The notes: generated by a model not told the origin, from the letters alone. A stretch of DNA of 64,000 nucleotides from JAWKWA01 sp041397765 (GCA_041397765.1 JAWKWA010000021.1:1-64000); one strand, 5' to 3'; counted from the first letter of the stretch, positions 36,708 to 46,053 are shown. Made by a program: numbers and translations.

Positions 36708-37976
36708 ATGAGCGCAGCAGACTTCTGTCGAAAGCGGTTCGCCCGGATCTTCGCTGCGCCGGCAGCGATGGCTCTCCTGCTCGCCTTGGCGAGCGCTGGC
36801 ATGGCAGCTCCGGCCGGGCCTGGTCGATCCGTGCTCACCGCCCCATCGTTCATGGCGGCCTTCCAGAGCCATCGGGGCACGCCGCGCGCCGACCGCCTCG
36901 CGCCAATTCCGGTCGCGGTGTTTGGCAAGGACGAGCGCGGCCCGCTGCCAGAGCGGCTGCAGCGGCTGAAGGGCGCCATCGGGCTCGTCTTCAACAACGA
37001 GGCGCGCACCGTCTGTTCTGGCTTCTGCGTGGCGCCGGACGTGATCCTGACGGCATCGCACTGCCTGTTTCATGGCGGGGACCGGTCGCGCCGCTCGCTC
37101 TCGTCTTTCTGGTTCGCGCTCGACCGCAAAAATGGCCGGGCGTTCACCCAGTTCTCGGGCCATGGCAACGGCACGAGCTGGCTGCATGTCATGAGCGGCA
37201 CGGTGCGGCTGAAGGTGAAGCCGCCGATCGATGCGGTCGACGACTGGGCGGCGGTGCGGCTCGCCAAGCCGGTCTGCCAGGACGATGGGCTGCCGATCAA
37301 GGCGCTGAGTGGCGAGGAGTTGGCGGCAGAGGCCGCCGCCGGCCACCTGTTCCAGGTCGCCTACCATCGCGACTACAAGGAATGGGAGCTTGCCTATTCC
37401 CAAGGGTGCGAGGCGGGAGGGACGCTGCCGGGCGTGAAGCCGCAGACGGTCCGGCGGGATTTCACGGCACCCGAGGGCCTCATCCTGCACAAATGCGATA
37501 CCGGCGAAGCCTCGTCGGGCGGACCGATCCTGATCGAGGGAGCGGACGGGCCGTTCGTCGTCGGCATCAATGTCGGCACCTATGTGCAGTCGCGCGTGCT
37601 GCTGCAGAACGGACGGGTGACCAAGCGCTTCTCGCCGCACATGCTCGCCAACACCGCCGTCAATCTGGCGATGATAGCCGAGCGGGTGAGGGCTTTCGGG
37701 ACCGCGGAGGTGGCGACGAGCGAGGCGGATCTGCGCCAGTTCCAGACGCGGCTCAAGGCCATGGCACTCTATGCCGGTCCGGTCGACGGTGATTATGGCG
37801 AGCTGACTCGGGCCGCCATCATCGCCTATGAGCGCGCCGAGGGACTGCCCGAGACGGGGCTGCCGACGCGGGCGCTGGCCGAGCGGCTGTCCGGCGGGAA
37901 ACGGGTGGAAGAGATTGGCGATGGGGCGCAAGGGGGCCGCAAGCGCAAGGGCCGGGCGAAGAAGGCGCCGAACTGA
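36708..37976 (+). CDS. Secreted trypsin-like serine protease with peptidoglycan-binding-like tail
   Basis: A 422-residue secreted protein. The N-terminus has a signal peptide (APAAMALLLALASAGMAAP). The S1 peptidase triad is visible: His in DVILTASHCLFHGG, Asp in AVDDWAAVRLAK and Ser in DTGEASSGGPILIEG, where GDSGGP has become ASSGGP. Residues about 335-395 resemble a PG_binding_1 domain (FQTRLKAMALYAGPVDGDYG, TRAAIIAYERAEGLP), which could anchor it to the cell wall. It ends with a very basic tail. The start is ATG at 36708 close to GGGGAG; a longer in-frame start at 36624 precedes the signal peptide and is unlikely. It is inserted on the opposite strand between ccmH and degP. Confidence 0.85.
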   Translation: MSAADFCRKRFARIFAAPAAMALLLALASAGMAAPAGPGRSVLTAPSFMAAFQSHRGTPRADRLAPIPVAVFGKDERGPLPERLQRLKGAIGLVFNNEARTVCSGFCVAPDVILTASHCLFHGGDRSRRSLSSFWFALDRKNGRAFTQFSGHGNGTSWLHVMSGTVRLKVKPPIDAVDDWAAVRLAKPVCQDDGLPIKALSGEELAAEAAAGHLFQVAYHRDYKEWELAYSQGCEAGGTLPGVKPQTVRRDFTAPEGLILHKCDTGEASSGGPILIEGADGPFVVGINVGTYVQSRVLLQNGRVTKRFSPHMLANTAVNLAMIAERVRAFGTAEVATSEADLRQFQTRLKAMALYAGPVDGDYGELTRAAIIAYERAEGLPETGLPTRALAERLSGGKRVEEIGDGAQGGRKRKGRAKKAPN

Positions 37977-38071
37977 GGGGGCGTGCGCGCGATCCACCAG
38001 CGCCAGAGGCGAGCGGGGCAGGACCGAGGGGGGGCAGGGCCGCCGTGTCCTGTCGCCCTGCAACGGCCGTG

Positions 38072-38647
38072 TCAGCCCCGGCCGATCAACTCGTCGAGCC
38101 GACGTTTCTCCTCGTCGGTCAGGGCGGCAGTGCCGTCGCCCGAGCTTCCCCGACCGGGAGTGGCCGCGCTCCGGCGCAGACCGCGCCAGACGATGAAGCC
38201 GGCAAGGCCCAGCACCGCGAGCGGGGTCAGCCAGAGGATCAGCGTCTCGGGCTCGAATGGTGGCTTCAGGAGCACGAACTGGCCGTAGCGCGCGACGACG
38301 AAATCGACGACCTCGCCATCGGTGTCGCCCGCCGTCAGGCGCTCGCGCACGATGAGGCGCAGGTCGCGGGCAAGCGGCGCATCGGAATCGTCGATCGACT
38401 GGTTCTGGCAGACGAGGCAGCGCAGGCCCGCCGAAATGGCGCGGGCGCGCGCCTCGAGTGCCTGGTCGGCGAGAATCTCGTCGGGCTGGACGGCGGATGC
38501 AGGGGCCGCGCCGATAGAGGACGCGACGACGACGAGGAGGAGCGCGGCAAGGCGGCAGAGCGAGGACCGGACGGGCCAGTGCCCCCATTGTTCTGCAGCG
38601 GCGGCCGGCAGGCTTCTCGGCGATCGGGCGATCATCATTCCGGTCAC
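38072..38647 (-). CDS. ccmH: Cytochrome c-type biogenesis protein CcmH (CycL)
   Basis: A 191-residue membrane-anchored thiol-disulfide protein that reduces apocytochrome c cysteines before haem attachment. After a signal/anchor segment (LCRLAALLLVVVAS), the periplasmic domain has the LRCLVCQNQSI motif, then SDAPLARDLRLIVRE and YGQFVLLKPPFE. A C-terminal transmembrane helix (LWLTPLAVLGLAGFIVW) completes the fold. The length is close to rhizobial CycL (about 150) plus a longer N-terminus. The start is probably GTG at 38647, which overlaps the ccmF stop (GTGA); the next ATG is at 38638. Last gene of the ccmIEFH operon. Confidence 0.95.
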   Translation of the reverse strand: MTGMMIARSPRSLPAAAAEQWGHWPVRSSLCRLAALLLVVVASSIGAAPASAVQPDEILADQALEARARAISAGLRCLVCQNQSIDDSDAPLARDLRLIVRERLTAGDTDGEVVDFVVARYGQFVLLKPPFEPETLILWLTPLAVLGLAGFIVWRGLRRSAATPGRGSSGDGTAALTDEEKRRLDELIGRG

Positions 38648-40623
38648 TCCGCGGGCACGGCGGCTGGGGCACGGCCGCGCCGTGGCGCGCCAACCCGCAG
38701 GCGACGGTCGCTCAGCGACATGAGGCCACCGAGGAACATGAGCACGCCGCCGATCCAGATCAGCCTGACCAGCGGGTTGAAATAGACGCGCACCGCGTGG
38801 GCGCCATTCGCCATCTCGTCGCCGAGCACGGTGTAGAGATCGCCGAAGACAGAGACGAGAATGCCCGCCTCGGTTGTCGTCTGGCGCTCGGCGGGATAGG
38901 CGCGCTTGGCGGGCTCGAGCGTGGCAACGGGCGGGCCCCCCGTGCTCACCTCGAATATGCCGATGCGCTCGGCGTAGTTGGGACCCTGGCGCGGCGCCAC
39001 ACCCTTGAAGGCGATGCGGTAGCCGGCGATCTCGACCGTGTCGCCGGGCTTCATGGCGAGGATCCGCTCCTCGCGCCAGGCACTCGTCGCGACGATGCCG
39101 AGCAGCATCACGCCGAGCCCGAAATGGGCGAGCGCCGTGCCGTGGATCGAGCGTGGCAGGTTGGCGAGACGTCGCAACACCTCCGCGCTGCCGGCACTGC
39201 CGATGCGGGCGCGGAAGGCAAGATCGGTGAGCGCTCCCAGCATCAGCCAGAGGGCGAGGCCGACGCCGAGCGGGGCGAGCCAGGGACCGCGCCAGGCAAT
39301 CGCATAGGTGGCGAGAATGGCGAGGAAGCTGATCCCGGCCGCAATCATCAAGCGCGACGCGACGGCGTAGAGATCGCCACGTTTCCAGGCGAGCAGCGGT
39401 CCGAACGGAACGGCGAGCAGGAGCGGGATCATCAAGGGGCCGAAGGTCATGTTGAAATAGGGCGGCCCGACCGAGATCTTGGCGCCGGTCAGCCCCTCCA
39501 GCATCAGCGGGTAAAGCGTGCCGACGAGCACCGAGGCGCAGGCCGTCGTCAGCACCACATTGTTGAGGACGAGGCCACCCTCGCGGCTGATCGGATGGAA
39601 CAGGCCGCCGCGGCGCAGGCTCGACGCCCTCACCGCATAGAGCGCCAGCGAACCGCCGACGAAGCAGGCCATGATGGCGAGGATGAAATAGCCGCGCTCG
39701 GGATCGACGGCGAAGGCATGGACCGAGGTCAGCACGCCCGAGCGGACGAGGAAGGTGCCGAGCAGGGAGAGCGAGAAGGTGAGGATGGCGAGCAGGATGG
39801 TCCAGACCTTCAGGGCCTCGCGCTTCTCCATGACGATGGCCGAATGGAGCAGCGCCGTGCCGGCGAGCCAGGGCATGAAGGAGGCGTTCTCGACCGGATC
39901 CCAGAACCACCAGCCACCCCAGCCGAGCTCGTACTTGGCCCACCACGAGCCCATGGAGATGCCGACCGTCAGGAACATCCAGGCGGCGAGCGTCCAGGGC
40001 CGCACCCAGCGCGCCCAGGCCGCATCGATCCGCCCCTCGATCAAAGCGGCGACCGCGAAGGAGAAGGCCATCGAGAAGCCGACATAGCCCATGTAGAGGA
40101 AGGGCGGATGGAAGGCGAGGGCGGGATCCTGGAGGATCGGATTGAGGCCGAGCCCCTCGGCCGGGGCGGGATCGAGCCGGGCGAACGGATTGGAGGTTGT
40201 GACGACGAAGAGCAGGAAGGCGACGGCGATCAGGCCCTGAACGGCGAGCACGTTGGCCTTGAGGGTCTCGGGCAGGTTGTTGCCGAAGAGTGCGACGGCC
40301 GCCCCGAAGATGGCGAGGATCAGCACCCAAAGGACCATCGAGCCTTCATGATTCCCCCAGACGCCGGCGATGCGGTAAAGGAGCGGCTTGGTCGAATGGG
40401 AGTTCTGGTAGACATTGGCGAGAGAGAAATCGGAGACGATGTGGGCGTTCATCAGCACGCCGAAAGCCAAGAGCACGAGGACGAGCTGCACGAGCGCCGC
40501 CGGCACCGCCACCGCCATCATGCGGGCATCGCCGCGATAGGCGCCGACCGCCGGTACCAGGGTCTGCAGGAGGGCGATCCCCAGCGCCAGCACCAGCGCG
40601 AAATGTCCCGTCTCGATCAGCAT
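38644..40623 (-). CDS. ccmF: Haem lyase subunit CcmF (CycK)
   Basis: A 659-residue, about 15-helix inner membrane protein that attaches haem delivered by CcmE to apocytochrome c, with CcmH and CcmI. Seen: the tryptophan-rich haem-handling motif (WGNHEGSMVLWVLILAIFG, then WWFWDPVENASFMPWL), conserved periplasmic His regions, and a C-terminal periplasmic domain before the last helix (IWIGGVLMFLGGLMSLSD). The length is typical. The start at 40623 lies 42 bp after ccmE; the stop overlaps ccmH. Confidence 0.97.
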   Translation of the reverse strand: MLIETGHFALVLALGIALLQTLVPAVGAYRGDARMMAVAVPAALVQLVLVLLAFGVLMNAHIVSDFSLANVYQNSHSTKPLLYRIAGVWGNHEGSMVLWVLILAIFGAAVALFGNNLPETLKANVLAVQGLIAVAFLLFVVTTSNPFARLDPAPAEGLGLNPILQDPALAFHPPFLYMGYVGFSMAFSFAVAALIEGRIDAAWARWVRPWTLAAWMFLTVGISMGSWWAKYELGWGGWWFWDPVENASFMPWLAGTALLHSAIVMEKREALKVWTILLAILTFSLSLLGTFLVRSGVLTSVHAFAVDPERGYFILAIMACFVGGSLALYAVRASSLRRGGLFHPISREGGLVLNNVVLTTACASVLVGTLYPLMLEGLTGAKISVGPPYFNMTFGPLMIPLLLAVPFGPLLAWKRGDLYAVASRLMIAAGISFLAILATYAIAWRGPWLAPLGVGLALWLMLGALTDLAFRARIGSAGSAEVLRRLANLPRSIHGTALAHFGLGVMLLGIVATSAWREERILAMKPGDTVEIAGYRIAFKGVAPRQGPNYAERIGIFEVSTGGPPVATLEPAKRAYPAERQTTTEAGILVSVFGDLYTVLGDEMANGAHAVRVYFNPLVRLIWIGGVLMFLGGLMSLSDRRLRVGAPRRGRAPAAVPAE

Positions 40624-40664
40624 GTCACTGCGTCTCCTCGGCCCGTCCGGAACGGCGCGACCAC

Positions 40665-41114
40665 TCAGTTGGTCGACGCCTCATCCCCCTGCCAAACACC
40701 CTTCTCCTTCAGCGCCTTGGCAACCTCGGGCGGCATGTAGCGCTCGTCGTGCTTGGCGAGCACGGTGTCGGCGCGGAACAGCCCGTTCGAATCGAGCGTG
40801 CCCTCCGCGACTACGCCCTGTCCCTCACGAAAGAGGTCGGGAAGAATGCCGTCATAGGTGACGCTCAGCGTCTTCAGCGTATCCGTCACGGCAAACTCGA
40901 TGTGATGGCCCTCGCCGTGACGGACGCTGCCCGCCTCGACGAGGCCACCGAGCCTCAGGCGCTGGCCGGCGGCGATGTGCTTCTCGGCGATGTCGCTCGG
41001 CGTGTAGAAAAAGACGATCGAATCCTGCAGCGCATAGAGGACGAGGCCGACCGCGAGGGCGAGGCCGGCCAGTCCGCCCGCGATGACCGCCGACCTCTTC
41101 TGCTTGCGTGTCAT
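40665..41114 (-). CDS. ccmE: Periplasmic haem chaperone CcmE (CycJ)
   Basis: A 149-residue membrane-anchored haem chaperone. It starts MTRKQKRSAVIAGGLAG with the anchor helix LAGLALAVGLVLYAL, then the beta-barrel OB-fold domain (GQRLRLGGLVEAGSV, VTYDGILPDLFREGQGVVAEG). The haem-binding motif is LAKHDERYMPPEV, with the covalent His and the Tyr ligand. The ATG at 41114 was preferred over an upstream in-frame extension, which adds 14 residues before the family start. Confidence 0.96.
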   Translation of the reverse strand: MTRKQKRSAVIAGGLAGLALAVGLVLYALQDSIVFFYTPSDIAEKHIAAGQRLRLGGLVEAGSVRHGEGHHIEFAVTDTLKTLSVTYDGILPDLFREGQGVVAEGTLDSNGLFRADTVLAKHDERYMPPEVAKALKEKGVWQGDEASTN

Positions 41115-41191
41115 GTGAAGCTCTCTCTCACCGCCGGCACGCGGGCCGGGTTGCATCGGGGGCGCCAGCGGCGCCGGTCAACTGCCGGCTC

Positions 41192-42391
41192 TCAGGAGCC
41201 AAGGCCGAGATCGCGGGCGAGGCCCTCGAGAGCGGTGAGGCCCTCGGTATCGTCCGCGAGGGCTGCGCGGCCATCGGCCAGGGCCTTCAAAGCATCGTCC
41301 CGCCGCCCGAGCACGCTATAGGCGCGTACCAGCTTCTGCCACCCGTCCGCATCGCGGCCGTCGGTCTTCAGGCGCTCGGCCAGTCGGCCGACCATGCCCT
41401 CGATCATTTGCTGGCGCTCGGCATCCGTCATGCTGCCGGCGGCCGCGACATCGGCGGCGCTGGGGCCACCGGCAGACGCGGACTCCCCGCTTCCAGCCGT
41501 CCTGCCGGCCACGTCCTCTCCGGACGCGCCCGCCACTGGTGCGCCGCCCGAGACGGCCGCGAGCCGCTGCTCGACGATGCTGCGCCAGGGCGCATCGGCC
41601 GGACCGTCGGCGAGCATGGCCTGATAGGCTGCCTTGGCGTCGTCGATGAGGCCGTCCTGCTCGGCGGCGACCGCCAGCCAGAACCGCGCCGACATGCGAT
41701 CGGGCGCCTTCTGGCGGATGGCCTCGAAGGCGCGCCGTGCCGCCTCGCCGACGATGCCGTCGGAAGCCAGGACGCTCGCCTCGCCGAAACCCTCGAGCAG
41801 CTTCAACTCGTCGCCCTTCAGGCGAAGTGCCTTGGCGAAGGCGTCGACAGCGTCGTCGTAGCGCCCGAGGCGCATGTAGATGGGGGCGACCACGGCCCAG
41901 CCTTCGCCGTCGCCCGGCGCCTTGCGCAGATGCTCCTCGACCCGGGCGACGAGCAATTCGATGCCCTGCTCGGAGGCAGGGGCCGCAAGGCGGGCGGCGA
42001 GCGGCTGATCGGGCAGACCCGGCGAGCCGACGACGAGATAGGAGACGATGGCGAGCACCGCCGTCGCGAACATGGCGCCATAGACGAGAAGGGGATGACG
42101 CTCGATGCCGGGATCGGTGGCGCTCTTGTTCGCGGCGCCTTTCGGGCCGGCCTCGCCGCGGGCGGCACTGGCGAGCACGCGCCGGCCGATCTCGGCCCTT
42201 GCGGCCTCGGCCTCGGGCCCGAGAATGGCACCGCGCTCCAGATCGGCCTCGATCTCGCGAAGCTGATCGCGATAGACGGCAAGATCGTGGCTCTCGACCG
42301 ACCCGACGGCAGATCTGGTGCCGACAAGCGGCCAGAGCACCGCGCCGAGCGCCAGTGCCGTCATGGCAGCGAGGACAATCCAGAGTAGCAT
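41192..42391 (-). CDS. ccmI: Cytochrome c-type biogenesis protein CcmI (CycH)
   Basis: A 399-residue apocytochrome c chaperone. An N-terminal helix (LLWIVLAAMTALALGAVLWPL) is followed by the acidic leucine-rich cytosolic loop (HDLAVYRDQLREIEADLERG), a second helix (PLLVYGAMFATAVLAIVSYLVV), and a periplasmic TPR domain (WAVVAPIYMRLGRYDDAVDAFAKAL and ARFWLAVAAEQDGLIDDAKAAY). A proline/alanine/glycine-rich linker lies near residues 320-350. It is the first gene of the ccm operon. The ATG at 42391 gives the canonical N-terminus; the 274-bp spacer upstream must hold the operon promoter. Confidence 0.95.
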   Translation of the reverse strand: MLLWIVLAAMTALALGAVLWPLVGTRSAVGSVESHDLAVYRDQLREIEADLERGAILGPEAEAARAEIGRRVLASAARGEAGPKGAANKSATDPGIERHPLLVYGAMFATAVLAIVSYLVVGSPGLPDQPLAARLAAPASEQGIELLVARVEEHLRKAPGDGEGWAVVAPIYMRLGRYDDAVDAFAKALRLKGDELKLLEGFGEASVLASDGIVGEAARRAFEAIRQKAPDRMSARFWLAVAAEQDGLIDDAKAAYQAMLADGPADAPWRSIVEQRLAAVSGGAPVAGASGEDVAGRTAGSGESASAGGPSAADVAAAGSMTDAERQQMIEGMVGRLAERLKTDGRDADGWQKLVRAYSVLGRRDDALKALADGRAALADDTEGLTALEGLARDLGLGS

Positions 42392-42665
42392 GTCGCGCGA
42401 TCCCAATGCCTTACCCAAGCGCGTTGCCGCATCACTCCATAGCACCGGTCGAGCCGGAGTGCCGACACCCCGATCGACCATATGGGTAACGGCGCGCCAT
42501 TCGACCAGCGGTCCGTGTGACGCACCCGTCCGTCAGGAGGATGCCGGTTCGCCGCAGCCGGACGGGGCCTTGCCGACGAGCCCAAACGCCGAGAGCGCCG
42601 CAGCGCGTGGCGCTACGGCGTCTCCGACGGTTCGACGATCACGGTGCGGGACTTGGAGCCGCGGG

Positions 42666-43136
42666 TCAGCCGACGTTCTGCCATGTGCCGTCGGGATTGC
42701 GACAGGCCGTTCCGCGCATGGTCTGAGGCTGGCCGTCAATATAGATCGTGTGGGTGTAGTCGCGGCAGTCGTAGCGGTCGCGCTTGAAGGGCTTGCCGGG
42801 CACCACCATGCCATAGTGACCCGAATCCGGGTTGCGCCAGGGTGTGGCCTGGCCGGACTGCCCGGTCTCGAGAGCCGCGAACTCGGCCTCCTGGGCTGCG
42901 CGACGGTCGGCCTCGTCCATGTAGCGGCCGATCTCGCTGCCGACGATGCCGCCGATCACCGCGCCGGCGGCGGTGGCGAGCACCTTGCCCGAACCACTGC
43001 CGAACTGGTTGCCGATCACGCCGCCGGTGACCGCGCCGAGGACGGCACCGCCATCCTGCTTGGAAACTCCGTTCGGGCCGCAGGCGGCCAGCATGGCCAC
43101 CACCGATCCGACTGCGAGCACGCGCACGAGAGTCAT
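42666..43136 (-). CDS. Glycine-zipper lipoprotein (17-kDa surface-antigen-like)
   Basis: A 156-residue lipoprotein with a lipobox (VVAMLAACG; Cys about residue 20). It carries a glycine-zipper 2TM region (GAVLGAVTGGVIGNQFGSGSG, here GGAVLGAVTGGVIGNQ and AAGAVIGGIVGSEIGRY), as in the rickettsial 17-kDa antigen/SlyB-like group. The C-terminal half has a conserved surface-antigen-type end (RDRYDCRDYTHTIYIDGQ, RGTACRNPDGTW) with two cysteines. It is probably an outer-membrane lipoprotein with an envelope-integrity role (family inference). It sits alone between ccmI and feuQ, on the same strand. Confidence 0.86.
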   Translation of the reverse strand: MTLVRVLAVGSVVAMLAACGPNGVSKQDGGAVLGAVTGGVIGNQFGSGSGKVLATAAGAVIGGIVGSEIGRYMDEADRRAAQEAEFAALETGQSGQATPWRNPDSGHYGMVVPGKPFKRDRYDCRDYTHTIYIDGQPQTMRGTACRNPDGTWQNVG

Positions 43137-43422
43137 CTGAGCCCCCGATCCCTTCCTGATGACGAAGATCCGCTTCGCCCTATCCATCCGCGGCAGGCCG
43201 TTACCGATCCTGACGCCCGCGTCGACCGCCCGGCGAGCCACGTTGCGCGTTCGCGCACGCCGCCCGGGCAGAAGGCCCCGATGGCTCTGTCCCGATCTTC
43301 CGCTCAAGGTATGCGGAGCCGAGACGGGCCGACCATCGAGCTTAACGCGGATTTGCCTTCGCGTCTTGTTTCGTCCGATTCGGGCGGAAGTTCGACTGGG
43401 GGCGCCGCATGGATTGTGGGTA

Positions 43423-44808
43423 TCAGGCGGCGGGGAGCACGAGGCGGGCCCTCAGGCCGCCATGGTCGGAGCGCTCGAGCTCGAAAGTCCCGCCGTAGAG
43501 ACCGACGAGATCGGAGACGATCGAAAGGCCGAGCCCCGAGCCCGGCTTCGTCTCGTCGAGACGGCGGCCACGTCGGACGGCCTCCTTGCGCTCGGCCGGC
43601 GACAACCCCGGACCATCGTCGTCGACGGTGATCACGAGACGGCGCGGCTCGTGGGCGGCGGCAGCTTTCGCTCCGAAGGCGATGTCGAGATGGACCGTCG
43701 AGCCCGCCCATTTGCAGGCGTTGTCGAGCAGATTGCCGAGGATCTCCTCGATGTCCTGCCGCTCGCCGCGGAACTTCAGCCCGTCGGCACAGGCGGCCGA
43801 GACGGCGATGCCGCGCGCACCGTAGATGCGGGCGAGGGTACGGGCGAGCGCATCGGCGACCGGCTTCATCTCGGTGACGCTGGCGATGGTGCCGACGCGC
43901 GCCACCATGCGGGCCCGGTCGAGATGGTGCTGAACCTGGTCGCGCATGATACCCGCCTGCTCCTTCACCTTGGCGGCGAAGGGGCCGCCTTCCGCGGTCG
44001 CCTCGTTGGTGATGACGCTGAGGGGCGTCTTCAGCGCGTGAGCGAGATTGCCGACATGGGTGCGGGCGCGCTCGACGATGTCCTCGTTGGAGGTGATGAG
44101 CGCGTTCAGCTCGCGCTGGAGAGGCTGGACCTCGGCGGGGAAGTCGCCCTCGAGGCGGCTGGCGTCGCCCGACCTGATGCGACCGAGCTCCCTCTCGATC
44201 ACCCTCAGGGGCGAGAGACCGAAGCGGACCTGGAAGACGGTGGCGAGCACGAGACCGAGGCCGAGCACGGTCAGCGCCACGGCCAGCCGGTTGCGGAAGC
44301 TCGTCACGCTGTCGTCGATCTCCGACACCCGGCCGGTGACGATATAGGTGTAGCGGCGGGCGGCAGCGCCCGTGCCGAAGGTGATCTCGCGGGCGAACAT
44401 GCGGATGGGGCGCCCGTCGGGGCCGGCGGCGACGGCGACGCGGTAGGGCTTGCCTTCAGGCTGGAAGGAGACGTTGGTCGGAAAGACCAGCGTCTCGCCG
44501 ACGAGGGAGGCGGAGCGGTAGATGGTGCCGGTCGCGCCTCCGACCGGGCTGATCTGCCAGTACCAGCCGGTAAGCGGCAGGTTGTAGAGCTCATCGCCGA
44601 AATCGGCGGGCACATGGGGAGCGGCGGCATTGTCGCCGATGCTGCTGTCGATCAGCGAGGCGGCAACATATTCGAGGCGGTTGTCGAACCCGCGCTCGAC
44701 TTCGCCGCGATAGAGCGAGTTCAGCGTCCAGCCGGTCAGCGGGAGAACGATCAGCATCCAGATCGCGGAAGCCGCGATCAGACGGAATGCAAGTGAGTTA
44801 GGCGTCAT
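43423..44808 (-). CDS. feuQ: Sensor histidine kinase FeuQ/PhoQ-like
   Basis: A 461-residue inner-membrane kinase with two transmembrane helices (LIAASAIWMLIVLPLTGWTL and the second near VALTVLGLGLVLATVF) flanking a periplasmic sensor of about 145 residues. The H-box is NLAHALKTPLSVITNEA, the N-box EILGNLLDNACKWA, with VDDDGPGLSPAER and GSGLGLSIVSDLVGLYGG. Its ATG overlaps the response regulator by 11 bp. In Rhizobium, feuPQ lie next to cycHJKL, and this window shows the same order; the gene symbol rests on that synteny plus the PhoPQ-like domain layout, not on a search. Confidence 0.85.
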   Translation of the reverse strand: MTPNSLAFRLIAASAIWMLIVLPLTGWTLNSLYRGEVERGFDNRLEYVAASLIDSSIGDNAAAPHVPADFGDELYNLPLTGWYWQISPVGGATGTIYRSASLVGETLVFPTNVSFQPEGKPYRVAVAAGPDGRPIRMFAREITFGTGAAARRYTYIVTGRVSEIDDSVTSFRNRLAVALTVLGLGLVLATVFQVRFGLSPLRVIERELGRIRSGDASRLEGDFPAEVQPLQRELNALITSNEDIVERARTHVGNLAHALKTPLSVITNEATAEGGPFAAKVKEQAGIMRDQVQHHLDRARMVARVGTIASVTEMKPVADALARTLARIYGARGIAVSAACADGLKFRGERQDIEEILGNLLDNACKWAGSTVHLDIAFGAKAAAAHEPRRLVITVDDDGPGLSPAERKEAVRRGRRLDETKPGSGLGLSIVSDLVGLYGGTFELERSDHGGLRARLVLPAA

Positions 44809-45469
44809 CCCCGTCCATCGACAGGCAGTAGCCGAGACCGCGAATGGTGCGGATCATGTTGCCGGGAATCTTCTTGCGCAGGCGGCCGATGAACACCTCG
44901 ATGGTGTTGGAATCGCGGTCGAAATCCTGCTCGTAAAGATGCTCGACGATCTCCCCGCGCGACACCACGCGGCCGCGGTGGTGGAGCAGATAGGCGATCA
45001 GCCGGTATTCGTGGGAGGTCAGCTTGACGGGCACGCCCTCGTAGGTGACACGCGCCATCTTGGCGTCGAGCCGCAAGGGGCCGCATTCGATCTCGTTCTT
45101 GGCGTGGCCCGACGAGCGACGCAAGAGGGCGCGGACGCGGGCGAGCAGCTCCTCCATGTTGAAGGGCTTGGCCACGTAGTCGTCGGCGCCCGCGTCCATG
45201 CCGGCGACCTTCTCGCTCCAGCGGTCGCGGGCGGTCAGGATGATGACGGGCATGATGCGGTCGTCGCGGCGCCATTGCTCGAGGATGCGGATGCCGTCGA
45301 TCTTGGGCAGCCCCAGATCGAGGATCACGGCATCATAGGGCTCGGTGTCGCCGAGATAGTGTCCCTCCTCGCCGTCCGACGCGCTGTCGACGGCATAGCC
45401 GGCGGCGCTCAGCGCCTCGGTCAACTGGCGGTTGAGGTCGGGGTCGTCCTCGACGACGAGCAGGCGCAC
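44798..45469 (-). CDS. feuP: Response regulator FeuP/PhoP-like
   Basis: A 223-residue OmpR/PhoP-type regulator. The receiver has LLVVEDDPDLNRQL, phospho-acceptor Asp in YDAVILDLGLPKIDGI and Lys in DDYVAKPFNMEELLARV. The winged helix contains IEVFIGRLRKKIPG and IRTIRGLGYCLS. It starts with GTG at 45469 and is followed by the overlapping feuQ. In rhizobia the pair affects iron uptake and envelope/cyclic glucan functions; targets here are unknown. Its own promoter is likely in the 190-bp gap to the small secreted protein, or shared with it. Confidence 0.87.
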   Translation of the reverse strand: MRLLVVEDDPDLNRQLTEALSAAGYAVDSASDGEEGHYLGDTEPYDAVILDLGLPKIDGIRILEQWRRDDRIMPVIILTARDRWSEKVAGMDAGADDYVAKPFNMEELLARVRALLRRSSGHAKNEIECGPLRLDAKMARVTYEGVPVKLTSHEYRLIAYLLHHRGRVVSRGEIVEHLYEQDFDRDSNTIEVFIGRLRKKIPGNMIRTIRGLGYCLSMDGDDA

Positions 45470-45660
45470 GGGCGGTCGATCCTCCCTGACGGGCTTTCAG
45501 AGACTGACGACCAATATAGGCGGGGACGGGGCGCCAGCCAATGGAGCCGCGGGGAGAAGGTGAAATCGGCCATGACCGACCCATCGGCCCCGACGCGCGG
45601 ATGCCTCGGGGGCGATCGGGCCCTGGCGCCGCGGCCGGCGATCGGCGCCGCAGGCCGCCC

Positions 45661-45960
45661 TCAGAAGGAGGGCTTCAGCGCATCGACCTCCACCTGCCGC
45701 ACCGTGGAGGCGCCTTCCAGATAGAACACCCGATAAATATAGCGGCCGTCCGCATAGCAGAGATAGGTCTTGATGAAGCCCTTGCCGAAGCGCTTCTGGG
45801 CGAGCTGGGTGATCGCCTTGCCGGTCACGAGACCTTCGCTCGTGATCATCTCGTTGGCGACTGTCCAATCGATGTAGCAGACCGGCTCGCGGGCCGAAGC
45901 CGGCCCGATACTGGCGATGATGGCGAGCAGGCCGGCCGCGAGGGCCATTTTCTTCATCAT
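45661..45960 (-). CDS. Small secreted protein upstream of feuPQ (FeuN-position candidate)
   Basis: A 99-residue protein with a clear signal peptide (MALAAGLLAIIASIGPASA; cleavage before REP) and a mature domain of about 76 residues carrying two cysteines (EPVCYIDW, KTYLCYADG). The ATG has GAGGTGA about 9 nt upstream. It occupies the place of feuN, which in Sinorhizobium encodes a short periplasmic negative regulator of FeuPQ. Size, secretion and position fit; sequence identity cannot be judged here, so the function is inference. Confidence 0.72.
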   Translation of the reverse strand: MMKKMALAAGLLAIIASIGPASAREPVCYIDWTVANEMITSEGLVTGKAITQLAQKRFGKGFIKTYLCYADGRYIYRVFYLEGASTVRQVEVDALKPSF

Positions 45961-46053
45961 TCAGGGCATCACCTCGTCTCCCGGCCTGCAACGACTAGGC
46001 GAGACGGGCTGAACCCGCGATGAATGGTGCCGTACCGGTGCGGGGCACTGCGA

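Noticed and set aside
38797..40740. 647-codon plus-strand frame opposite ccmF
   Set aside because: Antisense shadow of ccmF; Gly/Glu/Asp/Arg-rich without membrane segments or domains.
43137..43422. Small genes in the spacer between feuQ and the lipoprotein
   Set aside because: Short frames present in several phases have no ribosome site and no plausible protein composition.
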